Assembly: GCA_002329075.1 (NCBI GenBank)
Contig: DCXR01000065.1
Coordinates: 1 to 8,237 of the forward strand
DNA: 8,237 bases
Source of the DNA: Candidatus Neomicrothrix sp. UBA2131
GTDB lineage: Bacteria; Actinomycetota; Acidimicrobiia; Acidimicrobiales; MedAcidi-G1
Reading direction: 5' to 3'
Shown: one piece after another, positions 1 to 5,958 of the stretch
Layout of the letters: each line of letters begins with the position of its first letter
Numbering within the stretch: position 1 is the stretch's first letter
Notes under the pieces: generated by a model
Seen by the model: the letters and a program-made list of their open reading frames with translations, nothing else
The model's database searches: none
What the model was told of the DNA's origin: nothing
Position numbers and translations under genes: made by a program

Positions 1-261
1 TATGCACACCACCTGGTCCGCTCCACCGTCTAGGGCACGGCGGAACGCCTGGTCGAACTGTCCGGGCGATGGAGCGGCGGTCTGTGGGAGGTGTTCGCTG
101 GTCGCCATGCGGTCGTAGAACTCGGTGATGCCGAGTTGCTCGCGGTCGATCAACTCCTCATCGCCGAAGCGGATGCTCAGGGGCACGATCTCGATGCCGT
201 ACGACGCGACTTCGTCGTCGGTGAGATCGCAGGCACTGTCGGTGATGATCTTGACGGTCAT
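1..261 (-). CDS. DegV-family fatty-acid-binding protein, N-terminal 87 residues (cut by window edge)
   Basis: The visible N-terminus (MTVKIITDSACDL, residues 1-13) carries the hallmark DegV 'ITDS..DL' start. It is followed by a VPLSIRFGDEEL-like strand and TAAPSPGQF near residues 68-76, the counterpart of the family's T-S-Q-P-S-P-G-x-F segment. DegV proteins bind a fatty acid in the cleft between two domains, and the FakB members present it to the FakA kinase for phospholipid synthesis; whether this one works with a FakA cannot be seen. The ATG at 261-259 overlaps the TGA of the upstream DUF6049 gene (ATGA) and has GGAGG 4 nt before it, inside that gene's end. It is therefore probably the third gene of a leftward operon. 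The C-terminal two thirds (usual family length about 280 residues) lie outside the window. The family call is confident; the exact ligand is unknown. Confidence 0.88.
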   Translation of the reverse strand, partial: MTVKIITDSACDLTDDEVASYGIEIVPLSIRFGDEELIDREQLGITEFYDRMATSEHLPQTAAPSPGQFDQAFRRALDGGADQVVCI

Positions 262-2261
262 GGGTCCTCCCCGGGGTCGGGCGCAGCGTAGTCGTCGGAC
301 GGATTCGGCCTTCCGTTGCGGGCGGACCGGAACCACCACACGCCGAGAACCAGCAATGCTCCCGCCAGGAGGAACACGCCGACGCCCGAGAGTTGGGTGC
401 TTCGGACGAGCAGCGTGGACGACTGAAGTTGCAGCAGTTCCGAGGTGTCGGGCGACCGGACCGTGACCAGGAGACGGGCATCGCCGGAGGTCCTGGCCTC
501 CACGAGGATGGGGATCCGGTTGCTGCCGGGGCTCAGGGTGACGTCGAGGGTGTCCCCTTCCGGGAAGTCGAGGCGACCGTCGGACTCCAGGTGCAGCCGG
601 ACGTGGGCAGGCACGGGGAGGCTGTTTTCGACAGTGAAGGGAACGGTTGCCCGGCGGGACGTGAGCAGCACGTTCTGGTCGTCGGGTGCCTCGAAGGCGT
701 CGAGGACCACGACGACGGCGTCGTAGACGGCACGCAGGTACGGCTCACCCTGTTCGGTGGTGACCTCCGCTGCCGAGGTGGCCTCGAGCAGGTCGTCGAG
801 GCGTGCGATCTCAGGCCGCCGTCCACCGACGAGGGATGCATAGGCCTCGATCGTGACCTCGACCAGGCCGCGGTCCCGGACCTTGGCGGTGTTGGAGGCG
901 ACCGCCTCCGGCCACAGGGTTGCCTCGGTGATGCTGCCGGGGTCGAGGGTGGTGAGTGAACTGAAGACGGCGGGAAGCGGCGCCAGGTCCACGAACGGTG
1001 CCTCTTCCAGGGCCCCGAGCAGGACATCCAGGAGCAGGCCTTCCAGGGCTGTGGGATCGGAGATGGCGATCACGGCCAGGCGTGGGACGACGGGCTCGGC
1101 CCAACTGCGGACTGCCAGGTCGGCGAGCAGGAACTGTACGGAGGCAACGGGCCCGTAGGGGCCGAGCAGGTGTCGTGCCAGTTGCGGATCGACGACCAGC
1201 GCCGTGAACGGTGAACCACTTTCGCCTCGGAGTCGGACAGGTTGTGTCAGGCTGTCGAGGTCGGCGGGTCGGGGTTCGAGGTGCTCAGCGCTGACGATGA
1301 AGCGTTGGCTGCCGAGATGGCTGAGGAGGTCGAGCGTTTCGGCGACGCCGGAGGGCGGAAGGTGGGCGATGGCCCGGTTGGGGGTCATACCGATCTCGTC
1401 GGCGAGAGCTAGGTCCCCGTGGTCGAGGATGTCCTGGTAGATGTCGGGGCGTTCGGCCTGTCGCCAGGCCTCAGGGTCGGCGGTTACGAACGGCGACGAG
1501 GCCAACCGGATCCTGCCTCCGACGGCGTCGATCAGGTCGTCGAGCAGTTGGCCGTGGGCTGTTTCGCCGGACTGGGCGAGAGCGACGACGGTTGCCGGTG
1601 GGAGGCGCAGGTCGGCGGCCACGAGCGGGTGGTCGATGAGAGCGTCGATGACAGATCGGAGGCTGCTGACGGTGCCGGGGTCGGGGACGCTGGTTCCATC
1701 GGGTTGGAGGGGGGGTGGCCCGGCTATGTCGATGGCCAGGGCGGTCAGGAGTGGGAACGGCGGTCTGCCGTCGGGGAGGTGGATCACCATCGTGTGGACG
1801 CTGTCGAGAATTTCGCCGCTGGTCGAGGTGAGCAGGATCGAGAGTGGATGCACCGATCCGGGGCTGGTCGGAAGGGCGCTCCCGGGCCCGATGTCGAGCA
1901 CGAGGGAGGCAACGCCTCCGGCGCCGAGGCTGTCGGCGAGTTGGGAGGTCACCGGTGAGCCCACCGGTTCGGGAAGCGCCTCGCGTTCGAGGAGCGCACC
2001 TCCGAGGAGCCCGCCGGTGCCGACGGCTTCGTGGAGGCGGAATGTCAGCAGGCCGTCATCGATCGATCCTGTGACCCTCAGGTCGACAGCGAGCGCGCCT
2101 TCGTCGTCGACCCATGGGGATTGGCCGATGAGGGTGATGCTCCCACCGGTTTCGGCACCCGCTCCCGGCAGCAGCAGCGCAGATCCGAACAGCGTGAGGG
2201 CGCCGAGCAGTGCGGCGGCGATCGAAGGGGCGAGTCGGCCCGTGGGTGTCGGGAGGGTCAT
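258..2261 (-). CDS. DUF6049-type secreted, C-terminally membrane-anchored protein
   Basis: The product has 667 residues. A signal peptide is visible: a hydrophobic run at about 11-31 with a likely cleavage after AGA (34-36). The large extracytoplasmic part ends in a single transmembrane helix at about 624-643 (LSGVGVFLLAGALLVLGVWW) and a short acidic/Pro tail inside the cell. The middle (about 165-420) alternates beta-strands and helices in a barrel-like way. Residues about 530-620 look like a beta-sandwich with the phrases TSRRATVPFTVENSLPVPAHV and PGSNRIPILVEA, which I recognise from the actinobacterial DUF6049 family (Mycobacterium tuberculosis Rv3909 is one, at about 800 residues). No cysteine and only one lysine occur. 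The function is unknown; an envelope or cell-wall role is inferred from topology and from the family's usual position beside murJ and pcnA. The start overlaps the GNAT stop (ATGA) and lacks a clear RBS, suggesting translational coupling. Confidence 0.8.
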   Translation of the reverse strand: MTLPTPTGRLAPSIAAALLGALTLFGSALLLPGAGAETGGSITLIGQSPWVDDEGALAVDLRVTGSIDDGLLTFRLHEAVGTGGLLGGALLEREALPEPVGSPVTSQLADSLGAGGVASLVLDIGPGSALPTSPGSVHPLSILLTSTSGEILDSVHTMVIHLPDGRPPFPLLTALAIDIAGPPPLQPDGTSVPDPGTVSSLRSVIDALIDHPLVAADLRLPPATVVALAQSGETAHGQLLDDLIDAVGGRIRLASSPFVTADPEAWRQAERPDIYQDILDHGDLALADEIGMTPNRAIAHLPPSGVAETLDLLSHLGSQRFIVSAEHLEPRPADLDSLTQPVRLRGESGSPFTALVVDPQLARHLLGPYGPVASVQFLLADLAVRSWAEPVVPRLAVIAISDPTALEGLLLDVLLGALEEAPFVDLAPLPAVFSSLTTLDPGSITEATLWPEAVASNTAKVRDRGLVEVTIEAYASLVGGRRPEIARLDDLLEATSAAEVTTEQGEPYLRAVYDAVVVVLDAFEAPDDQNVLLTSRRATVPFTVENSLPVPAHVRLHLESDGRLDFPEGDTLDVTLSPGSNRIPILVEARTSGDARLLVTVRSPDTSELLQLQSSTLLVRSTQLSGVGVFLLAGALLVLGVWWFRSARNGRPNPSDDYAAPDPGEDP

Positions 2262-3010
2262 GAGGGCCGGGCATCCAGGCGGAGGACCGAGAGCCCGCCG
2301 GGCCGGTCTGTGAATCCCGCCGAGCGGTAGAGGTCGAGCGCAGCGTCGTTGTCCGGCTGTGTGTTGACCAGGACGGTTGTTGCGCCCTGTTGGGCCAGCC
2401 AGTGGAGGGCGTCGTCGAGAAGCGCCCGGCCGATGCCGGTTCCCTGGTGGGCCGGGTCGACGGCGAGGCGCTGTACGAATCCCTGGCCCTCGGAGCGCCC
2501 GGTGACGGCATAGCCGACCACGTGTCGACGTAAGGGGTCGCCGACGGACACGACCCGCCGACGACAGGAGGGCGTGGCGGATGTGGCCTCGTGGAAGGCG
2601 GTCCGGTCGAGTCGCCAGAATGGCGTGAAGGCAGAGGCGTCGATCTCGAGGACCCGGGACAGGTCGCTACGGCGCATGCGTCGGGTCCGACGGGACGTCG
2701 GTGCAACGTCCGGGCGCGTTTGGGCGAGGAGGAGGTGGAGGTGTTCCTCGGTCCGGAAGCCGGCGTCGAGGAAGGGCCGCTGTTCGTCAGGGGCCAGAGC
2801 AGAGGTGAGGATCGCGTCGTATCCGTGACTACGGAGGTGTTCGACGACTTCGACTACCGATGCGGTGTCGAGGAGACCGCCCCCCAGGGGGATGACCTGT
2901 CCCTCGGGGCCGTTGCCGCGGCGTGGCCCGAATCGGAATCGGACACCGGTGGAAGCGGTGAACATCCGGGATCGCTCGGGCGACCGGGAGACGTACGAAA
3001 GTAGGGCCAT
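2258..3010 (-). CDS. GNAT-family N-acetyltransferase with a degenerate extra N-terminal domain
   Basis: The product has 250 residues. The C-terminal domain (about 106-246) is a full GNAT fold: VQRLAVDPAHQGTGIGRALL at 179-198 holds the acetyl-CoA pyrophosphate loop (Q189-G-T-G-I-G194), and NTQPDNDAALDLYRSAGF at 216-233 is the conserved motif B region. The N-terminal part (about 22-95) reads like the end of a second, decayed GNAT domain (LAPDEQRPFLDAGFR at 72-86). The substrate is unknown; amine, aminoglycoside-like, protein N-terminus and mycothiol-type roles are all possible. ATG 3010 gives the longest frame and has an in-frame stop 18 nt upstream; ATG 2965 (Met16) is an alternative start because the first 15 residues look unconserved. 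It is the first gene of the leftward set and overlaps the DUF6049 gene by ATGA. It diverges from the deacetylase gene. Confidence 0.85.
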   Translation of the reverse strand: MALLSYVSRSPERSRMFTASTGVRFRFGPRRGNGPEGQVIPLGGGLLDTASVVEVVEHLRSHGYDAILTSALAPDEQRPFLDAGFRTEEHLHLLLAQTRPDVAPTSRRTRRMRRSDLSRVLEIDASAFTPFWRLDRTAFHEATSATPSCRRRVVSVGDPLRRHVVGYAVTGRSEGQGFVQRLAVDPAHQGTGIGRALLDDALHWLAQQGATTVLVNTQPDNDAALDLYRSAGFTDRPGGLSVLRLDARPS

Positions 3011-3022
3011 GGCGATGGGTCC

Positions 3023-3028
3023 ACACTA
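3023..3028 (-). promoter_or_regulatory. Possible -10 box of the leftward GNAT operon
   Basis: Read on the minus strand the bases are TAGTGT, a TANNNT match 12 nt before the ATG at 3010, giving a leader of only a few bases. No good -35 hexamer lies 16-18 bp upstream and no Shine-Dalgarno is evident. This is a weak prediction. Confidence 0.3.
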
Positions 3029-3097
3029 CGGCTCGTGGGCGGGGGAGGCCGGTCGCCGTCACTGTCCGCCCACCCCGGACGCTCGGACGGCGGAGGG

Positions 3098-3103
3098 TAC
3101 GAT
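3098..3103 (+). promoter_or_regulatory. -10 box for a leaderless deacetylase transcript
   Basis: TACGAT fits the TANNNT consensus and is followed by exactly 7 nt (3104-3110) before the GTG at 3111. Transcription would therefore begin at or next to the start codon, as is common in actinobacteria. The only Shine-Dalgarno-like run (GGAGG, 3092-3096) is 14 nt from the GTG and would lie upstream of the transcript. The -35 region is weak. It overlaps a short inverted repeat, GTCCG (3064-3068) / CGGAC (3076-3080). Confidence 0.6.
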
Positions 3104-3110
3104 CGCCGCG

Positions 3111-4121
3111 GTGAGCGTCCTCGTGGTGACCGATGAACGCTTCCTCGACCACCGGCCGGGCGAACGCCATCCCGAGCGGCCGGCACGTCTGGAGGCTGTG
3201 TGGTCGGGCCTCGACGCGGCGGGCCTCGGCGATGCCGTCGTGCGGCGCCCCGCGGAGGAGGCATCGGACGAGGATCTGCTGCGATGCCATTCGGTCCCGC
3301 ACCTCGCGCGCCTGGTCGACCTGGATGCAGCAGGTGGTGGTCGGATCGATACCGACACGAAGATGAGCACCGGATCGTGGACGGCGGCACGCCTGGCCGC
3401 CGGTGCCGGCCTTGTGGCGGTGGCGGCCCTGCGCAACGGTGAGGCGGAAACCGCCTTCTGCGCCGTCCGCCCGCCCGGCCACCACGCCACTCCGACACGG
3501 ACCATGGGTTTCTGCCTGCTCAACAACGTGGCCGTGACCGCAATGGCGCTGGCCGATGCCGGTGAGAGGGTGGCCATCGTCGACTTCGATGCCCACCATG
3601 GCAACGGCACCCAGGAGGCCTTCTATTCGGATGACAGGGTGTTGTTCGTGTCGTGTCACCAGTGGCCGCTGTATCCGGGAACCGGTGCTCCTGACGAGGT
3701 GGGCGAGGGGGCGGGCACCGGGACGACCGTCAACCTTGCGTTGCCTCCAGAAGCCGCCGGCGACACCTATCGGCATGCGCTCGATGCCGTTGTCGTGCCG
3801 ATCGTTGAACGCTTCGCTCCGGACTGGCTGTTGGTGTCGGCCGGTTTCGACGCCCACCGGGCCGATCCCCTCACCCGGTTGGGTCTGACCTCCGGTGACT
3901 TCGCCGACCTGACCGACCGACTCGTCGGGCTGGCCCGGACCGGTCGGAGCATCTTGTTCCTCGAGGGCGGCTACGACCTCGACGCTCTCTCGGCGTCCGC
4001 CGGTGCAGCGGTGGCGGCTGTGGTCGGCATCGACTATCGCCCCGAGGCCGCCAGCAGCGAGGGTCCGGGTAGGGAGGCCGTCGAATCGGCGGCTGTCCTG
4101 CATGGACTGGTGGTGCGATGA
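3111..4121 (+). CDS. Histone-deacetylase-family Zn amidohydrolase (class II / AcuC-like)
   Basis: From GTG 3111 the product has 336 residues, a normal length for bacterial HDAC-like enzymes, which remove acetyl groups from protein lysines, polyamines or small amides using zinc. Visible motifs in order are: HPERPARLEAV (20-30); RPPGHHA with the tandem catalytic histidines H124/H125; GFCLLNNVAV (133-142); VDFDAHHGNGT with zinc ligands D160 and H162; HQWPLYPGTG (183-192), typical of class II-like members; SAGFDAH with zinc ligand D247; and LEGGYDL with the transition-state tyrosine Y288. The active site is complete. The frame is open back to 2865, but homology begins at VSVLVVTDERF and the leaderless promoter fixes GTG 3111. 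Its TGA overlaps the ATG of the CCA-transferase gene (ATGA), so the two are co-translated. The natural substrate cannot be told from sequence; AcuC-type deacetylation of acetyl-CoA synthetase is one option. Confidence 0.93.
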   Translation: MSVLVVTDERFLDHRPGERHPERPARLEAVWSGLDAAGLGDAVVRRPAEEASDEDLLRCHSVPHLARLVDLDAAGGGRIDTDTKMSTGSWTAARLAAGAGLVAVAALRNGEAETAFCAVRPPGHHATPTRTMGFCLLNNVAVTAMALADAGERVAIVDFDAHHGNGTQEAFYSDDRVLFVSCHQWPLYPGTGAPDEVGEGAGTGTTVNLALPPEAAGDTYRHALDAVVVPIVERFAPDWLLVSAGFDAHRADPLTRLGLTSGDFADLTDRLVGLARTGRSILFLEGGYDLDALSASAGAAVAAVVGIDYRPEAASSEGPGREAVESAAVLHGLVVR

Positions 4122-5371
4122 CCACGACCGGTTCCCGCTTCGGGGCGCAGTGTGAGGCCGTCGGGCCCCTGGCCGACCGGTTCGCTGCAGGCGGGCAGCG
4201 GCTCTACCTCGTCGGTGGGATCGTGCGCGATGTGCTGTCGGGTCGGGTCGAGGACCATCCCGACTTCGACCTGACCACCGATGCCTCGCCGGACCGTATC
4301 CGCAGCCTCATCGAAGGGGTGGTGGACGCCGTCTGGTTGCAGGGTGAGAAGTTCGGCACCATCGGGGCCCGCTTGGGGGAGCGCATGTTCGAGATCACGA
4401 CGCACCGGGCCGAGGCGTACCTGTCCGATTCCAGGAAGCCGGTCGTGTCGTTTTCGACGCAACTCGAGGACGATCTCCTGCGGCGGGACTTCACCGTGAA
4501 CGCAATGGCGGTCGACGTGGTCGACGGGACCCTGCACGATCCACTGGGCGGGCAGGCCGACCTCGAGGCTCGTGTTCTGCGTACGCCGCTCACTCCGGAG
4601 GAGTCGTTCTCTGATGACCCGCTGCGCATGCTGCGTGCGGCCAGGTTTCTCGCCGGGTTCGACCTGGCGCCGGCGCCGGGGCTGGTCGAGGCTGCCCGGA
4701 CGGTGTCCGGGCGGTTGCGGATCGTGTCCGCCGAACGCATCCGCGAAGAGTTGTGGAGGCTCCTGGTCCTCGAGGATCCCGGGGTCGGGCTGACCTTCCT
4801 GGAGGAGACAGGGCAACTGCCGATGTTCCTGCCGGAGGTGTCGGAGCTGTCGGCTCTGGAGCGGGCAGAGGTGTTTGGCCGGGTCGTTGCCGCCGGTCCG
4901 GTGCCCGAGGTTCGGTTGGCTGCGTTGCTCATGGACGTGTCGGCACCGGTGCTCGAGGAGCGCCTCCGTTGGCTGCGACTATCGGGTGGTCAGCGGGCGA
5001 TGGTCCTCGGGTTGGCTGCGGCGGTGGGGCTCATCCGTGGGCGGTCCGACGAGGCCTGGTCCGATGAGGCGGTTCGCCGCCTGACCGCTGTGGCCGGGGA
5101 GTACCTGGCCGGGGCGGTCGTCCTGGCGGGGCTGGCCGGACCGGCGACCGGTGTGCTCGAGAAGCGGCTTGCCGACCTGCGTGCCGATGGCGACCTCGAC
5201 GACCTGGGTCCGGCGTTGGGAGGGGTGCAGGTCATTGAACTGCTCGGACTCGAACCCGGGCCGGACGTGGGCGAGGCCATGGCCTGGCTGGCGGAGCTGC
5301 GGCTGAGTGAGGGCCGGCTCGAACCGGATGAGGCGGGGCGTCGCCTCGTCGACTGGTGGGAGGGCCGCTGA
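4118..5371 (+). CDS. pcnA: CCA tRNA nucleotidyltransferase with a reduced C-terminal region
   Basis: The product has 417 residues. It adds or repairs the 3' CCA end of tRNAs from CTP and ATP without a template. The class II nucleotidyltransferase head is intact: LVGGIVRD (31-38), metal-binding DFDLTTDA with D49 and D51, EITTHRAE (92-99), RRDFTVNAMAVD (122-133), then FSDDPLRMLRAARF (164-177) and SAERIREELWRLL (204-216) of the neck. The C-terminal segment GVQVIELLGLEPGPDVGEA...LRLSEGRL...WW (369-414) matches other actinobacterial members. In between, relatives carry an HD phosphohydrolase module (KDVYEHTL, LLHDIGKP, FHHHE). Here only LAALLMDVSAP (268-277) remains, the region is shortened, and no histidine occurs after H140. 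The length is below the roughly 480 residues usual in actinobacteria. ATG 4118 overlaps the deacetylase stop with no strong RBS, so translation is probably coupled. Core function is confident; the HD-linked phosphatase activity is predicted absent. Confidence 0.95.
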   Translation: MTTTGSRFGAQCEAVGPLADRFAAGGQRLYLVGGIVRDVLSGRVEDHPDFDLTTDASPDRIRSLIEGVVDAVWLQGEKFGTIGARLGERMFEITTHRAEAYLSDSRKPVVSFSTQLEDDLLRRDFTVNAMAVDVVDGTLHDPLGGQADLEARVLRTPLTPEESFSDDPLRMLRAARFLAGFDLAPAPGLVEAARTVSGRLRIVSAERIREELWRLLVLEDPGVGLTFLEETGQLPMFLPEVSELSALERAEVFGRVVAAGPVPEVRLAALLMDVSAPVLEERLRWLRLSGGQRAMVLGLAAAVGLIRGRSDEAWSDEAVRRLTAVAGEYLAGAVVLAGLAGPATGVLEKRLADLRADGDLDDLGPALGGVQVIELLGLEPGPDVGEAMAWLAELRLSEGRLEPDEAGRRLVDWWEGR

Positions 5372-5414
5372 CCGGGACAGGCCTGCTCGACCGACGCGCC
5401 GGAGCGTGTCCCGG
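5372..5414 (+). terminator. Inverted repeat after pcnA, possible terminator or operator
   Basis: CCGGGACA (5372-5379) pairs perfectly with TGTCCCGG (5407-5414). Inside the 27-nt loop, GGC (5380-5382) can pair with GCC (5398-5400). It starts directly after the pcnA stop and has no U-tract, as in many actinobacterial intrinsic-like terminators. Its right arm falls close to the -35 region of the DUF5318 promoter, so it could instead be a regulator-binding site. Confidence 0.4.
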
Positions 5415-5422
5415 GGATGACC

Positions 5423-5428
5423 TACAGT
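5423..5428 (+). promoter_or_regulatory. -10 box for a leaderless DUF5318 transcript
   Basis: TACAGT fits TANNNT and ends 5 nt before ATG 5434. There is no Shine-Dalgarno between them, so a leaderless or nearly leaderless mRNA is likely. No strong -35 is seen; that region is occupied by the arm of the inverted repeat 5372-5414. Confidence 0.45.
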
Positions 5429-5433
5429 GGCGC

Positions 5434-5829
5434 ATGGGCTTCGGACAGGCGGCCAGGGGACTGGTACCGGACACGCGGGCGGCCGATGTCGACTACCGAC
5501 TGGCTCGCCAGTGCGCCCTCGATGCCTTCCGCAACGGCACCCTCGCACGGGACCTGGTCTGCGACGCCCAGCCGATGCTGCGGCGCAATGCCCACCACTG
5601 CGGCGAACGCACGGGTGAGATGTGTCCGATCTGCGACGATCACGAACTGGCACATGTTGTCTACGTGTTCGGGCCACGGCTGCCATCGCACGGGCGCTGC
5701 CTTTCTGTGCCCGGCGAGTTGGCTCGCTATGACGCCCGTCCGGGCACCTTCGCTGCCTACACCGTCGAGGTGTGTGTGGCCTGCGCCTGGAACCACCTGG
5801 TTCGGATCAGTTCGATCGGTCGCGGCTGA
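5434..5829 (+). CDS. DUF5318-family zinc-ribbon protein
   Basis: The product has 131 residues. I recognise the actinobacterial DUF5318 pattern: VDYRLARQCALDAFRNGTLARDLVCDAQPMLRRNA (19-53), then a CPIC knuckle (C64, C67), HELAHVVYVFGPRLPSHGRCLS (70-91), and VEVCVACAWNHLVR (111-124) with the second CxxC (C114, C117). The four cysteines probably hold one zinc ion in a ribbon. There is no signal peptide or membrane segment, so it is cytosolic; the molecular function is unknown. ATG 5434 is chosen because the family homology starts soon after it and the TACAGT box is just upstream; the frame is open back to GTG 5356, but that start would lie inside pcnA. From memory, M. tuberculosis Rv0049 is a family member a few genes before rpsF, so its position here near rpsF is conserved context. 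It may help sense zinc or associate with ribosomes, but that is speculation. Confidence 0.87.
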   Translation: MGFGQAARGLVPDTRAADVDYRLARQCALDAFRNGTLARDLVCDAQPMLRRNAHHCGERTGEMCPICDDHELAHVVYVFGPRLPSHGRCLSVPGELARYDARPGTFAAYTVEVCVACAWNHLVRISSIGRG

Positions 5830-5877
5830 ACGCAGCTGCATCCCGGCAGGCGTCGCACACGTCATGCCCTGCTTCCG

Positions 5878-5906
5878 TCGACGCACGGTGGAAGCGCTGC
5901 TACCCT
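5878..5906 (+). promoter_or_regulatory. Promoter of panB
   Basis: A -35-like TCGACG (5878-5883, four of six matches to TTGACA) and a -10 TACCCT (5901-5906, TANNNT) are separated by exactly 17 bp. The predicted start is near 5913, giving a leader of about 46 nt that contains the strong panB RBS. It lies in the 129-nt gap (5830-5958) after the DUF5318 gene, where I see no coding region. Confidence 0.5.
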
Positions 5907-5944
5907 CTTGATCGACCGCCGGCAGCCGCAGTGCGCTGGACGGG

Positions 5945-5952
5945 AAAGGAGG
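5945..5952 (+). promoter_or_regulatory. Strong Shine-Dalgarno of panB
   Basis: AAAGGAGG ends 6 nt before ATG 5959. It decides the start codon against the in-frame upstream TTG at 5908, which has no RBS and would add 17 unconserved residues. Confidence 0.8.
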
Positions 5953-5958
5953 CCGACA

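Noticed and set aside
2865..3110. Upstream extension of the deacetylase frame
   Set aside because: It overlaps the GNAT gene antisense, adds 82 residues with no HDAC homology, and a -10 box sits immediately before GTG 3111.
3003..3110. Possible small RNA or riboswitch in the divergent gap
   Set aside because: The gap is only 100 bp, both genes appear leaderless or nearly so, and only a short 5-bp inverted repeat is seen.
2829..4103. Long open frame on the minus strand (424 codons) opposite the deacetylase gene
   Set aside because: It is the mirror of a gene with a complete HDAC motif set. The translation is low-complexity Arg/Gly/His-rich with no recognisable family, as expected for antisense frames in GC-rich DNA.
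5807..5899. Minus-strand frame with a CDAC knuckle (HDVCDACRDAAAF), looking like a mini zinc finger
   Set aside because: The frame is only about 30 codons between stops, has no ATG/GTG start before the motif, and partly overlaps the end of the DUF5318 gene. Chance is the simplest explanation.
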